A stretch of 42,057 nucleotides of DNA, from positions 1 through 42,057 of IMG/VR virus record IMGVR_UViG_3300007770_000032. One strand, written 5' to 3'. Positions 36,751-42,057 of the stretch are shown here, piece by piece. This stretch comes from a virus. Each line of letters starts with the position of its first letter. Within the stretch, counting starts at the first letter, position 1. The position numbers were made by a program, and so were the translations under genes. The notes under the pieces are model-generated. The model was given only the letters and a program-made list of their open reading frames with translations. It was not told the origin of the DNA and did no database searches.

Positions 36751-38112
36751 ATGCCGATTTATAAGTTTAAACATAACGATGTATACATTAACACACTAAA
36801 GACTTATCCTTCCGTCAAATATTTTATTTACGGTGGGGATGCTTTTTATAATAATACACCGACAATCCCCGGAACTGAGACGGCACCCGCCACCGACCGC
36901 GGACCGGGCGGCGGCACAATCCCAATAGATATTCGCCAGACTAATGCCGGCAGTATCAACTTATTCGAACTTAATGTTAACCGAGCCCACGGCGATTTTG
37001 GATACATCACAGAAGTTACGGGGGGCGACGGTAGAGTCGAGCCCTTACTGTCAATAAAAAATACCGGACTTATTTATCATTTCATGATTAAAGATGGAAC
37101 TCGTCTAGGGTTTAGCTCAACCTCAGCCGGCGCATTTAATGCCGGCATCCCGGGCGAAGTCTTCACGGGCAGTCTCCCTTACACTGCATCTATAACTAAA
37201 GAATACTATAGCGCAACGGATTATCGTCAAGAGACTTCGGTCATTTCCGGTGACGAAACCACCGGCTTGACGATAGATTCAAATGGATCTGTGTCGCATT
37301 TGTACGCGCTCAAAAACACTTTAAATCACTATACTTACGTCAGTCCTTTCTATACCTACGACGCTGTGGAGGCACCTATATCTCTCAGCCGATCTCTGAA
37401 TGATGTTCAGGTCGGGTTGATTAATGTACCTACAATCTTTTATGGTTCTCAAATTAAGCCCGGCTCGGTTAATTTAAGCTTTTATGTTTCTGGCTCTTTA
37501 GTAGGGCGCCTAAGAGATACGAATAGAGACGGGGTACTCTATCAGACCGAGCCGTCATGGGCAGCGGGATCCGGAAGCGACGCGGGGGTTGTTTTGTATA
37601 ATGAGGGATTTCTGGTGTTAACAGGCTCGTGGGATCTTACTAGCGGTGATCACAGTGAAAATTATGGCACCACAGACAACTTCCCCAGCTGGGTTAATTT
37701 TGCACAGCCACTAGTCAACGTGGGCCCCTCGGCTACCCCACGACCAGCTTTATCATCTTCGTTCTTGATAGAGATGAGCGGCACCAACAAGACCCAAGCA
37801 ATAACTATGTTCGCAACGGCTCCGAAGGGCGAGATGAATCAGTCGAGCAATCCAACGTTTACAACGTATTATACGGGAGCTATAGCGCCGGCTAATAATC
37901 AAGCATACATACAAAACCAAAATGTAGGGATTAAAAATATTGTGAAATCAGATTATAATACACCTACTGGATCTTTCGAGAGAACAACTTATATTTCGAA
38001 GATTGGTATTTACGACAAAGATATGAACTTAATCGCCTTAGCTAAGCCAGCCACCCCTATTAAGAAGACGGCCCAAAGAGACTTTACGTTTAAGATAGAA
38101 CTGGATATTTGA
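36751..38112 (+). CDS. Virion structural protein with EF-hand-like calcium loop
   Basis: 453 residues. The N-terminus PIYKFKHNDVYINTLKTYPS is of a type I associate with structural proteins of marine phages. A loop DTNRDGVLYQTE at residues 256-267 fits the canonical EF-hand calcium loop (D1, N3, D5, G6, L8, E12), suggesting calcium-stabilised structure. The C-terminus (IGIYDKDMNLIALAKPATPI, then ending FTFKIELDI) aligns with the end of the preceding gene product. AGGGA lies about 8 nt before ATG. It is the last clearly structural gene of the block; its stop overlaps the resolvase start by one base (TGATG). Confidence 0.7.
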   Translation: MPIYKFKHNDVYINTLKTYPSVKYFIYGGDAFYNNTPTIPGTETAPATDRGPGGGTIPIDIRQTNAGSINLFELNVNRAHGDFGYITEVTGGDGRVEPLLSIKNTGLIYHFMIKDGTRLGFSSTSAGAFNAGIPGEVFTGSLPYTASITKEYYSATDYRQETSVISGDETTGLTIDSNGSVSHLYALKNTLNHYTYVSPFYTYDAVEAPISLSRSLNDVQVGLINVPTIFYGSQIKPGSVNLSFYVSGSLVGRLRDTNRDGVLYQTEPSWAAGSGSDAGVVLYNEGFLVLTGSWDLTSGDHSENYGTTDNFPSWVNFAQPLVNVGPSATPRPALSSSFLIEMSGTNKTQAITMFATAPKGEMNQSSNPTFTTYYTGAIAPANNQAYIQNQNVGIKNIVKSDYNTPTGSFERTTYISKIGIYDKDMNLIALAKPATPIKKTAQRDFTFKIELDI

Positions 38113-38645
38113 TGATTTTAGGGCTGGATATCTCCACCAGCATAACTGGATATACAATATTAGATTATGAAGGCGAGATTCTTGCTTGCAATCATATTGA
38201 TATGCGCAAAGAGAAAAACTTTTTCAATAAAATACAAATGGTAAACGCGCGCCTTGAGGATCTCCTGGTCGACTACGATATAGAACACGTATACATCGAG
38301 CAATCACTCCAGTCCTTTCGATCTGGTTTTTCTTCGGCGCAAACCTTATCACTTTTATCAAAAATTAATGGCATTGTGTCTTGGTTATGCTATAATTTAT
38401 TCGGCGGCGAACCCAACTACCTAGCCGCAACATCCGCCCGCAAGCTATGCGGCATCAAAATTCCTAAGGGACAGAAAGCAAAAGCAGTTTCTTTGCAATT
38501 TGTTATTGACAACGTACCCGGTTTTGATGTAGAATACACTAGACATGGAAATCCGCGTCCTGGTTATGCTGACCGGTCGGATAGTTATGTGATTGCAAAG
38601 GCAGGCTGGATCAGTGAAAGACAAAAAACTAAAGATACTGACTAA
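38112..38645 (+). CDS. RuvC-like Holliday junction resolvase
   Basis: 177 residues from ATG 38112; an in-frame TTG three bases earlier is less likely. It has the RNase H-fold resolvase pattern: ILGLDISTSITGY with D6, VYIEQSL with E63, and ADRSDSYVIA with D154 and D157, which correspond to the four acidic metal ligands of RuvC (D7, E66, D138/D141 in E. coli). A KIPKGQKAKAVSLQF segment (about 116-130) matches the basic part before the last motif. Role: cutting four-way junctions of replicating or recombining phage DNA before packaging, the job done in T4 by endonuclease VII (gp49). It overlaps the preceding virion gene by 1 nt and the primase by about 32 nt, so the three are likely co-translated. 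Confidence 0.85.
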   Translation: MILGLDISTSITGYTILDYEGEILACNHIDMRKEKNFFNKIQMVNARLEDLLVDYDIEHVYIEQSLQSFRSGFSSAQTLSLLSKINGIVSWLCYNLFGGEPNYLAATSARKLCGIKIPKGQKAKAVSLQFVIDNVPGFDVEYTRHGNPRPGYADRSDSYVIAKAGWISERQKTKDTD

Positions 38646-39549
38646 TGTTCTGGGGGACTATTATCGGACCAACAATGAATATCTTTTTAAGTGCCCTTAC
38701 TGTGATCATCACAAGCGCAAATTCTCGGTAAATTTCGACAAAGGATATTACAAGTGCTGGGTTTGTGACACCCGCGGTAAGAATATTTATCGCGTCATCC
38801 GTCGCTTCGGAACCAATCACGACAAGGCACAGTGGTCAGAGATCTCAGCTGAGATTAACTTTGATAAACTCGAAGATCTATTTGCCGAGAAAATAGAGGA
38901 AAAACAAATACTTGAGATGCCTGAAGGGTTTATCTCTTTGGCGAATCGTACAATGCCCCCGACTGGCTTCGCGGCAATGAATTATCTAAGAAGGCGCGGT
39001 ATTACCAAGCAAGATATTATCTGGTGGAAGATGGGGTATTGCACCAAGGGAGACTATGAAGGCAGGATCATTATTCCGTCGTTTGATGACGAAGGGGATT
39101 TGAGCTACTTTGTGTCGCGATCTTATGACAGATCCTATTATCCTAAGTACAAGAACCCCCCAGCAAGCCGTAACATTATATTTAATGATTTGTTTGTAGA
39201 TTGGAGTTCGGACATTATCCTGGTTGAGGGAGTTTTTGATGCGATTAATGCTGGTCGTAATGCGGTTCCTATCCTCGGCTCTACTCTAAATCAACACTCT
39301 GTATTGCTTCGTAAGATTGTTAAAGAAGACGCCGGGGTTTATGTGGCACTCGACCCAGATGCCACAAAGAAAGAGCTTGAGATTATCAAGACTTTATTGG
39401 ATTTTGACATCGAAGTTTGGAAGGTCAATATCGGCGACAACGATGACGTAGGTTCGATGAATAAAGAACACTTCCAGAAATGCCTGGAAAATGCGACCCT
39501 TATCACTTCAGACAACTATTTACTGTTGACACTAGCAATGTCAGTGTAA
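38614..39549 (+). CDS. DNA primase (zinc finger plus TOPRIM, gp61/DnaG-type)
   Basis: 311 residues from GTG 38614; a TTG at 38593 is the alternative start and neither has a good ribosome site. The zinc finger is C27-P-Y-C30 and C48-W-V-C51. The primase core includes GRIIIPSFDDEGDLSYFVSRSY at about 150-171. The TOPRIM motifs are IILVEGVFDA (E205) and VALDPDA (D247, D249), with GDNDDVG at 274-280 as the third acidic segment. T4 gp61 has 342 residues, so the length fits. It makes RNA primers at the phage fork, normally with a gp41-type helicase that is not in this window. It overlaps the resolvase gene. Confidence 0.9.
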   Translation: MKDKKLKILTNVLGDYYRTNNEYLFKCPYCDHHKRKFSVNFDKGYYKCWVCDTRGKNIYRVIRRFGTNHDKAQWSEISAEINFDKLEDLFAEKIEEKQILEMPEGFISLANRTMPPTGFAAMNYLRRRGITKQDIIWWKMGYCTKGDYEGRIIIPSFDDEGDLSYFVSRSYDRSYYPKYKNPPASRNIIFNDLFVDWSSDIILVEGVFDAINAGRNAVPILGSTLNQHSVLLRKIVKEDAGVYVALDPDATKKELEIIKTLLDFDIEVWKVNIGDNDDVGSMNKEHFQKCLENATLITSDNYLLLTLAMSV

Positions 39550-39563
39550 AGGAATCATTTAAA

Positions 39564-39704
39564 ATGAAACAGTTATTATTGGATAGCCTAGCTTTAGGCA
39601 AGGACCTTTTATTATTAAAGGGACAACGAGAGATGTATGTTCTCTTGGCACTGAAGGGCACCGGCGCCTTCGCAGTCGGTGTTATCGTCGGATCGCTTCT
39701 GTAG
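39564..39704 (+). CDS. Small hydrophobic protein (46 aa), possible membrane protein
   Basis: 46 residues starting at ATG 39564 with AAGGA 8 nt upstream; a longer in-frame opening from 39480 lies within the primase and is not needed. The first half is amphipathic (MKQLLLDSLALGKDLLLLKG). The C-terminal 23 residues (MYVLLALKGTGAFAVGVIVG and following SLL) are hydrophobic enough for one membrane span. No family is recognised. It sits between the primase and a charged protein, with 9 nt to the next gene. Holin-like or superinfection-related functions are possible but unsupported. Confidence 0.6.
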   Translation: MKQLLLDSLALGKDLLLLKGQREMYVLLALKGTGAFAVGVIVGSLL

Positions 39705-39713
39705 GAGAAAATT

Positions 39714-40394
39714 GTGGACCTTATAATGGAAGGCTGGCGAGATTTTTTAAAATCTTCCAAAGAAAAAAAAGAAAAGAAAAAGCCATCTCGCGAAGAGAAG
39801 ATGCGCGCATATTTAGTAAAACACGGCGGCGTTACAGAGAAAGAGGCTGAGGAATGGATGAGTTCGCAAGTCGACATAGAGGAATCCTTTCCCGGTGTCC
39901 TTGAAGAATATACCGCGGACGAAGTTCGCGCTATTATGAGCGCCGGCGAAAAATCTAAAGCCCAGCCTCCTGCTCCACCAGAGGTACCCATGTGCGATCC
40001 GGAAAGCGAAGAGATAGATATAGAAATTCTTAATGCGGCGATTGAGGCTTTGGAAGGTTCGGATATGGCAGACCAACTGGAATGCTTTAGAAGCCAACTC
40101 CGACGCGCCTTCTCCGATGACGACGAAGGCTCCCCCCGCCCAGATTTTGGTGCACCCGCTCAACAGGGTATTGTTGGATTTCAAGAGTGGGTCCAGCGCT
40201 CTGAGCTAGAAGATCTTCCAGAACCATCTGGTCCGGGCTGGAAGCACAACGATCCGGCGGATTCACAGTTTTCGAATCTACGGCGCCTCGATCCAAAAGA
40301 GAAACAACCTTTAGACCCAGATAAGGTGGGTCTTGATACTCTGGAGATGTCACCCGAGGAATTTGCAAGATTTAGGAGAAGGAGAAAACAATGA
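39714..40394 (+). CDS. Charged protein of unknown function with WRDFL-type N-terminus
   Basis: 226 residues from GTG 39714, preceded by AGGAG with 6-nt spacing; ATG 39726 (giving MEGWRDFLKSS) is an alternative. The N-terminus is followed by a Lys run (KEKKEKKKPSREEK), then an acidic and Pro-rich body with no known domain, and a basic end (RFRRRRKQ). The opening MEGWRDFLKS resembles the T4 capsid-targeting peptide MKTYQEFIAE in size and aromatic/hydrophobic spacing, but lacks the final I-x-E. It ends by ATGA overlap with the first of the four leader genes, which suggests the same expression unit and perhaps the same destination. Function unknown. Confidence 0.62.
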   Translation: MDLIMEGWRDFLKSSKEKKEKKKPSREEKMRAYLVKHGGVTEKEAEEWMSSQVDIEESFPGVLEEYTADEVRAIMSAGEKSKAQPPAPPEVPMCDPESEEIDIEILNAAIEALEGSDMADQLECFRSQLRRAFSDDDEGSPRPDFGAPAQQGIVGFQEWVQRSELEDLPEPSGPGWKHNDPADSQFSNLRRLDPKEKQPLDPDKVGLDTLEMSPEEFARFRRRRKQ

Positions 40395-40732
40395 AAATTA
40401 CCAAACAAAGATTACGAGAGATTATCAAGGAAGAGCTTAATGAGGGCTTCGGCGACACCCCCCCTCGATCACCGTCGTCGATGGCCCGCCAGGACGAGCC
40501 CGGTGAAAAATACGACCCGTACCCCGCGCACTGGTACAGCATTGGTCGGAAGGAGCTGCTGGACTTCATCGACAACTTGAAGTCCCTCGTCGGTGACGAT
40601 CCCTCCTCTCCTGTGGCACCGAAGCTTCAACGTATCGAGCCTAGGTACGCAAATGAGTTGGCCGATGCCCTAGAAAGGATCATGGTGAAATTCCCCGAAG
40701 AGCCGCCCTGCCGGCCGCCACCCCGAGACTGA
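40391..40732 (+). CDS. Leader-family small protein 1 (113 aa)
   Basis: 113 residues. The first 16 (MKITKQRLREIIKEEL) form a basic amphipathic helix shared almost exactly with the next three genes. The remainder is unrelated to them: a Pro/Ser-rich stretch, then a helical segment (IGRKELLDFIDNLKSLVGDD), and a Pro/Cys-rich end. An I-x-E site (I12-K13-E14) in the leader fits the (I/L)-x-E rule of T4 gp21 prohead protease. ATGA overlap with the upstream gene, with GGAGAAGGAG before the ATG. The body is visibly more GC-rich than its neighbours, suggesting a separate origin. Function unknown; candidate head-packaged internal protein. Confidence 0.68.
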   Translation: MKITKQRLREIIKEELNEGFGDTPPRSPSSMARQDEPGEKYDPYPAHWYSIGRKELLDFIDNLKSLVGDDPSSPVAPKLQRIEPRYANELADALERIMVKFPEEPPCRPPPRD

Positions 40733-40741
40733 TATAATTCC

Positions 40742-41014
40742 ATGAAAATCACCAAACAAAGACTAAAAGAGATTATTAAGGAAGAGCTTGAAAACTCAGT
40801 TTTCTGGTCTCAAATGAGGCTCGATGACAAAGATGGTCCGTTTTTAGTTTTGGTTCCTAGCGCGCCCGTCGACGAGCGCTACGTCGGTAAAACAGGGGAC
40901 CAACTGGTATCTCTGGAGAATGCTAGAGCTTTTAATACCCTACGAGCGGCCGAAGGAGAACAAGCTCGATTGGGGCGCAATGCAGAGGTGCACCCCGTCG
41001 GGGGCGTGGAGTAA
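40742..41014 (+). CDS. Leader-family small protein 2 (90 aa)
   Basis: 90 residues, beginning MKITKQRLKEIIKEELENS. The first 16 residues differ from the previous gene only at position 9 (K for R). The body (WSQMRLDDKDGPFLVLVPSA, then a helical Arg/Glu-rich part) has no resemblance to the other three members and no known domain. It lies 9 nt after its predecessor, with no Shine-Dalgarno in the AT-rich gap, so translation may depend on coupling or on the A-rich start. The leader again holds I12-x-E14. Confidence 0.65.
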   Translation: MKITKQRLKEIIKEELENSVFWSQMRLDDKDGPFLVLVPSAPVDERYVGKTGDQLVSLENARAFNTLRAAEGEQARLGRNAEVHPVGGVE

Positions 41015-41017
41015 GCA

Positions 41018-41299
41018 ATGAAAATCACCAAACAAAGACTCAAAGAAATTATCACGGAAGAGCTTGAGTATACGGCAGACATAGAACAATACCCAGAAGT
41101 GCCAGAAGACGAGCCCTCCAGTCCATCCGCCGAAGCACTTACAATTTTGCGCCCCCTACATGCAATGAGCGAGAAGTTCAGTAGTTATTTGGAGTCCAAC
41201 GAAATCCCAGCCGATTACGAGGCAATCAAACAGCACCTGATAGAGCTTGGACTCGAAAGCAATGAAGCCGGCATCTATGCTCTCTATGGCATGAAATAA
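41018..41299 (+). CDS. Leader-family small protein 3 (93 aa)
   Basis: 93 residues, beginning MKITKQRLKEIITEELEYT; the leader differs from member 2 only at position 13 (T for K). The body is acidic and helical: a Pro/Glu linker (YPEVPEDEPSSPS), then LTILRPLHAMSEKFSSYLES and IKQHLIELGLESNEAGIYAL. No family is recognised. GGAG lies 6-7 nt before ATG, inside the end of member 2, and the gap between the genes is 3 nt. I12-T13-E14 keeps the presumed protease site. Confidence 0.65.
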   Translation: MKITKQRLKEIITEELEYTADIEQYPEVPEDEPSSPSAEALTILRPLHAMSEKFSSYLESNEIPADYEAIKQHLIELGLESNEAGIYALYGMK

Positions 41300-41304
41300 T
41301 AAAA

Positions 41305-41634
41305 ATGAAGATCTCAAAAACAAAACTACGACAGATTATCAAGGAAGAGATCACGCGGTCTTTTGATGACTCGCGCCCCGTCGTAGGACTCCCCAGTAAG
41401 GACGCTTGGGGAGCGGCTTTTGCTAATGCCCTAGAGCGCGTACGCTCTGAGGGATCATTGTCTCAAGAATTATATGATGACCTCATCGAGAAGAGCAGGT
41501 TTGCGATGAAAGATATCCGAACCGGCGATAAACTTATGGACCTTATTAAAGATTTGCGCCAAAACGCCCCCTTTGATTTCGACATTCTTAAGGTCGACAC
41601 CGAAGAGTGGATGGAACCCACACTCAGGAAATAA
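41305..41634 (+). CDS. Leader-family small protein 4 (109 aa)
   Basis: 109 residues, beginning MKISKTKLRQIIKEEITRS, the most diverged leader of the four but with the same K2, I3, K5, L8, I11-I12, E14-E15 pattern. The body is mixed-charge and helical (WGAAFANALERVRSEGSLSQ and ELYDDLIEKSRFAMKDI) and ends with a DFDILKVDTEEWMEPTLRK tail. No family is recognised. The start lies in AT-rich sequence without a Shine-Dalgarno, 5 nt after member 3. It is the last gene before the sigma70-type promoter at 41647. Confidence 0.65.
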   Translation: MKISKTKLRQIIKEEITRSFDDSRPVVGLPSKDAWGAAFANALERVRSEGSLSQELYDDLIEKSRFAMKDIRTGDKLMDLIKDLRQNAPFDFDILKVDTEEWMEPTLRK

Positions 41635-41646
41635 TAAAAATAATCC

Positions 41647-41674
41647 TTGACACCACCTACACGTCCTGTATACT
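41647..41674 (+). promoter_or_regulatory. Sigma70-type promoter for the gp47-like gene
   Basis: Perfect TTGACA at 41647-41652, 16-nt spacer, TATACT at 41669-41674. Transcription would start near 41681, leaving a leader of about 20 nt with AGGGGA before the GTG at 41701. This is a host-type early promoter and is the best match to a -35/-10 pair seen in the window. It marks the change from late to early or middle genes. Confidence 0.75.
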
Positions 41675-41700
41675 AGTATCATAGCCTAGGGGATAACTAC

Positions 41701-42057
41701 GTGTATAAAATAGCGCATCTTGCCGACACGCACATAAAGAATTTAAAGTTTCATTACGAGTATAAGATTGTTTTTGAGCAATTATACGAAACACTACGAA
41801 AAGAAAACGTAGACTACATCGTACACTGCGGCGACATCGCCCACACAAAGACACAAATCTCTCCGGAGTTCGTAGAAATGTGTTCAGATTTCTTCAGAAG
41901 CCTTGAGGCGATTGCCCCTACGTACATCCTGTGCGGCAACCACGACGGCAACCTGAAGAACAGTACCCGTCAGGACGCCCTGTCGCCCATTGTGAAGGCT
42001 CTGAACCTACCGGACCTACATCTGCTCAAGAATGCCGGTGAAACCGTCCTAGAGCCG
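41701..42057 (+). CDS. gp47: SbcD/Mre11-type recombination nuclease subunit, T4 gp47-like (3' truncated)
   Basis: The first 119 residues of a gene that runs off the window. It starts at GTG 41701, with AGGGGA about 9 nt upstream. Calcineurin-like metallophosphoesterase motifs are in the right order: HLADTHI (D9, H11), CGDIAH (D45) and CGNHDG (N80, H81, D82). This is the pattern of SbcD and T4 gp47. The family works with an SbcC/gp46 ATPase to process DNA double-strand ends for recombination-dependent replication; the partner would be expected just to the right of the window. Its own sigma70-type promoter suggests early expression, separate from the virion genes to the left. Confidence 0.88.
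   Translation, partial: MYKIAHLADTHIKNLKFHYEYKIVFEQLYETLRKENVDYIVHCGDIAHTKTQISPEFVEMCSDFFRSLEAIAPTYILCGNHDGNLKNSTRQDALSPIVKALNLPDLHLLKNAGETVLEP

Larger units (their letters stand above)
40391..41352 (+). repeat. Dispersed 5'-end repeat: four copies of a ~48-nt leader-coding segment
   Basis: Copies at 40391-40438, 40742-40789, 41018-41065 and 41305-41352 each begin at an ATG. The first three are highly similar at nucleotide level (ATGAAAATYACCAAACAAAG). The fourth is more diverged but codes for the same pattern. Similarity stops abruptly after the leader, so the repeats are start-of-gene modules and not whole-gene duplicates. Confidence 0.8.

Noticed and set aside
40733-40738. TATAAT just before leader gene 2
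   Set aside because: Only 4 nt before the ATG and without a -35 box, so it cannot serve as promoter for that gene.
1-42057. Cyanobacterial HIP1 palindrome (GCGATCGC) as a host clue
   Set aside because: I did not see copies on reading, so there is no support for a cyanobacterial host from this marker.
1-42057. tRNA genes, CRISPR arrays, insertion sequences, inteins or introns
   Set aside because: No cloverleaf in the short gaps, no regular direct repeats with spacers, no transposase, and no intein or homing-endonuclease motifs in the proteins.

Overview
The window is one continuous stretch of a large tailed-phage genome of the contractile-tail (T4-like, myovirus) type. Every supportable gene is on the + strand, genes are packed with gaps of at most a few dozen bases, and several stop and start codons overlap. 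No host metabolic gene, tRNA, rRNA, insertion sequence or CRISPR array was seen. The host cannot be read from the sequence. My recollection of similar N-termini in marine myoviruses (for example the 26326, 34622, 35617 and 36751 products) points to an aquatic phage, possibly with a large genome. This is inference.

Layout. (1) 1-1106: the tail end of an acidic upstream gene, a late-transcription sigma factor of the T4 gp55 type, and a small acidic coiled protein that could be its partner. (2) 1110-10481: the tail-tip module. It holds an OB-fold spike protein that carries a zinc peptidase instead of the T4 gp5 lysozyme, a coupled spike-like protein, and a 2421-residue giant protein with a peptidoglycan-binding domain and a hydrophobic C-terminal segment. 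(3) 10503-26322: the baseplate wedge module. It has gp25, gp6, a DNRLRE-like protein and a 4019-residue giant protein that I read as the wedge gp7/P2 gpI counterpart, decorated with four LamG (concanavalin A-like) domains and ending in a very basic tail. (4) 26326-38112: seven further virion proteins with beta-rich, fibronectin-like or lectin-like character, probably baseplate-periphery, fibre or adhesion components. (5) 38112-39549: a RuvC-like Holliday junction resolvase overlapping a DnaG/gp61-type primase. (6) 39564-41634: a small membrane protein, a Lys-rich/acidic protein, and four tandem small genes that share a nearly identical N-terminal leader but have unrelated bodies. (7) 41647 to the end: a sigma70-type promoter followed by a GTG-started SbcD/gp47-like recombination nuclease that runs off the window.

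How it fits together: the sigma factor would drive the late genes that follow, and those genes build the baseplate and tail tip. The tail tip carries enzymes and domains aimed at peptidoglycan, and the lectin-like domains probably bind host glycans. At the right end the late block gives way to replication and recombination genes, with a host-type promoter at the switch. The most unusual piece is the four-gene leader family. Its leader resembles the T4 capsid-targeting sequence in length, charge and a conserved I-x-E prohead-protease-like site. It may therefore be a cassette of variable proteins packaged in the head and injected with the DNA.
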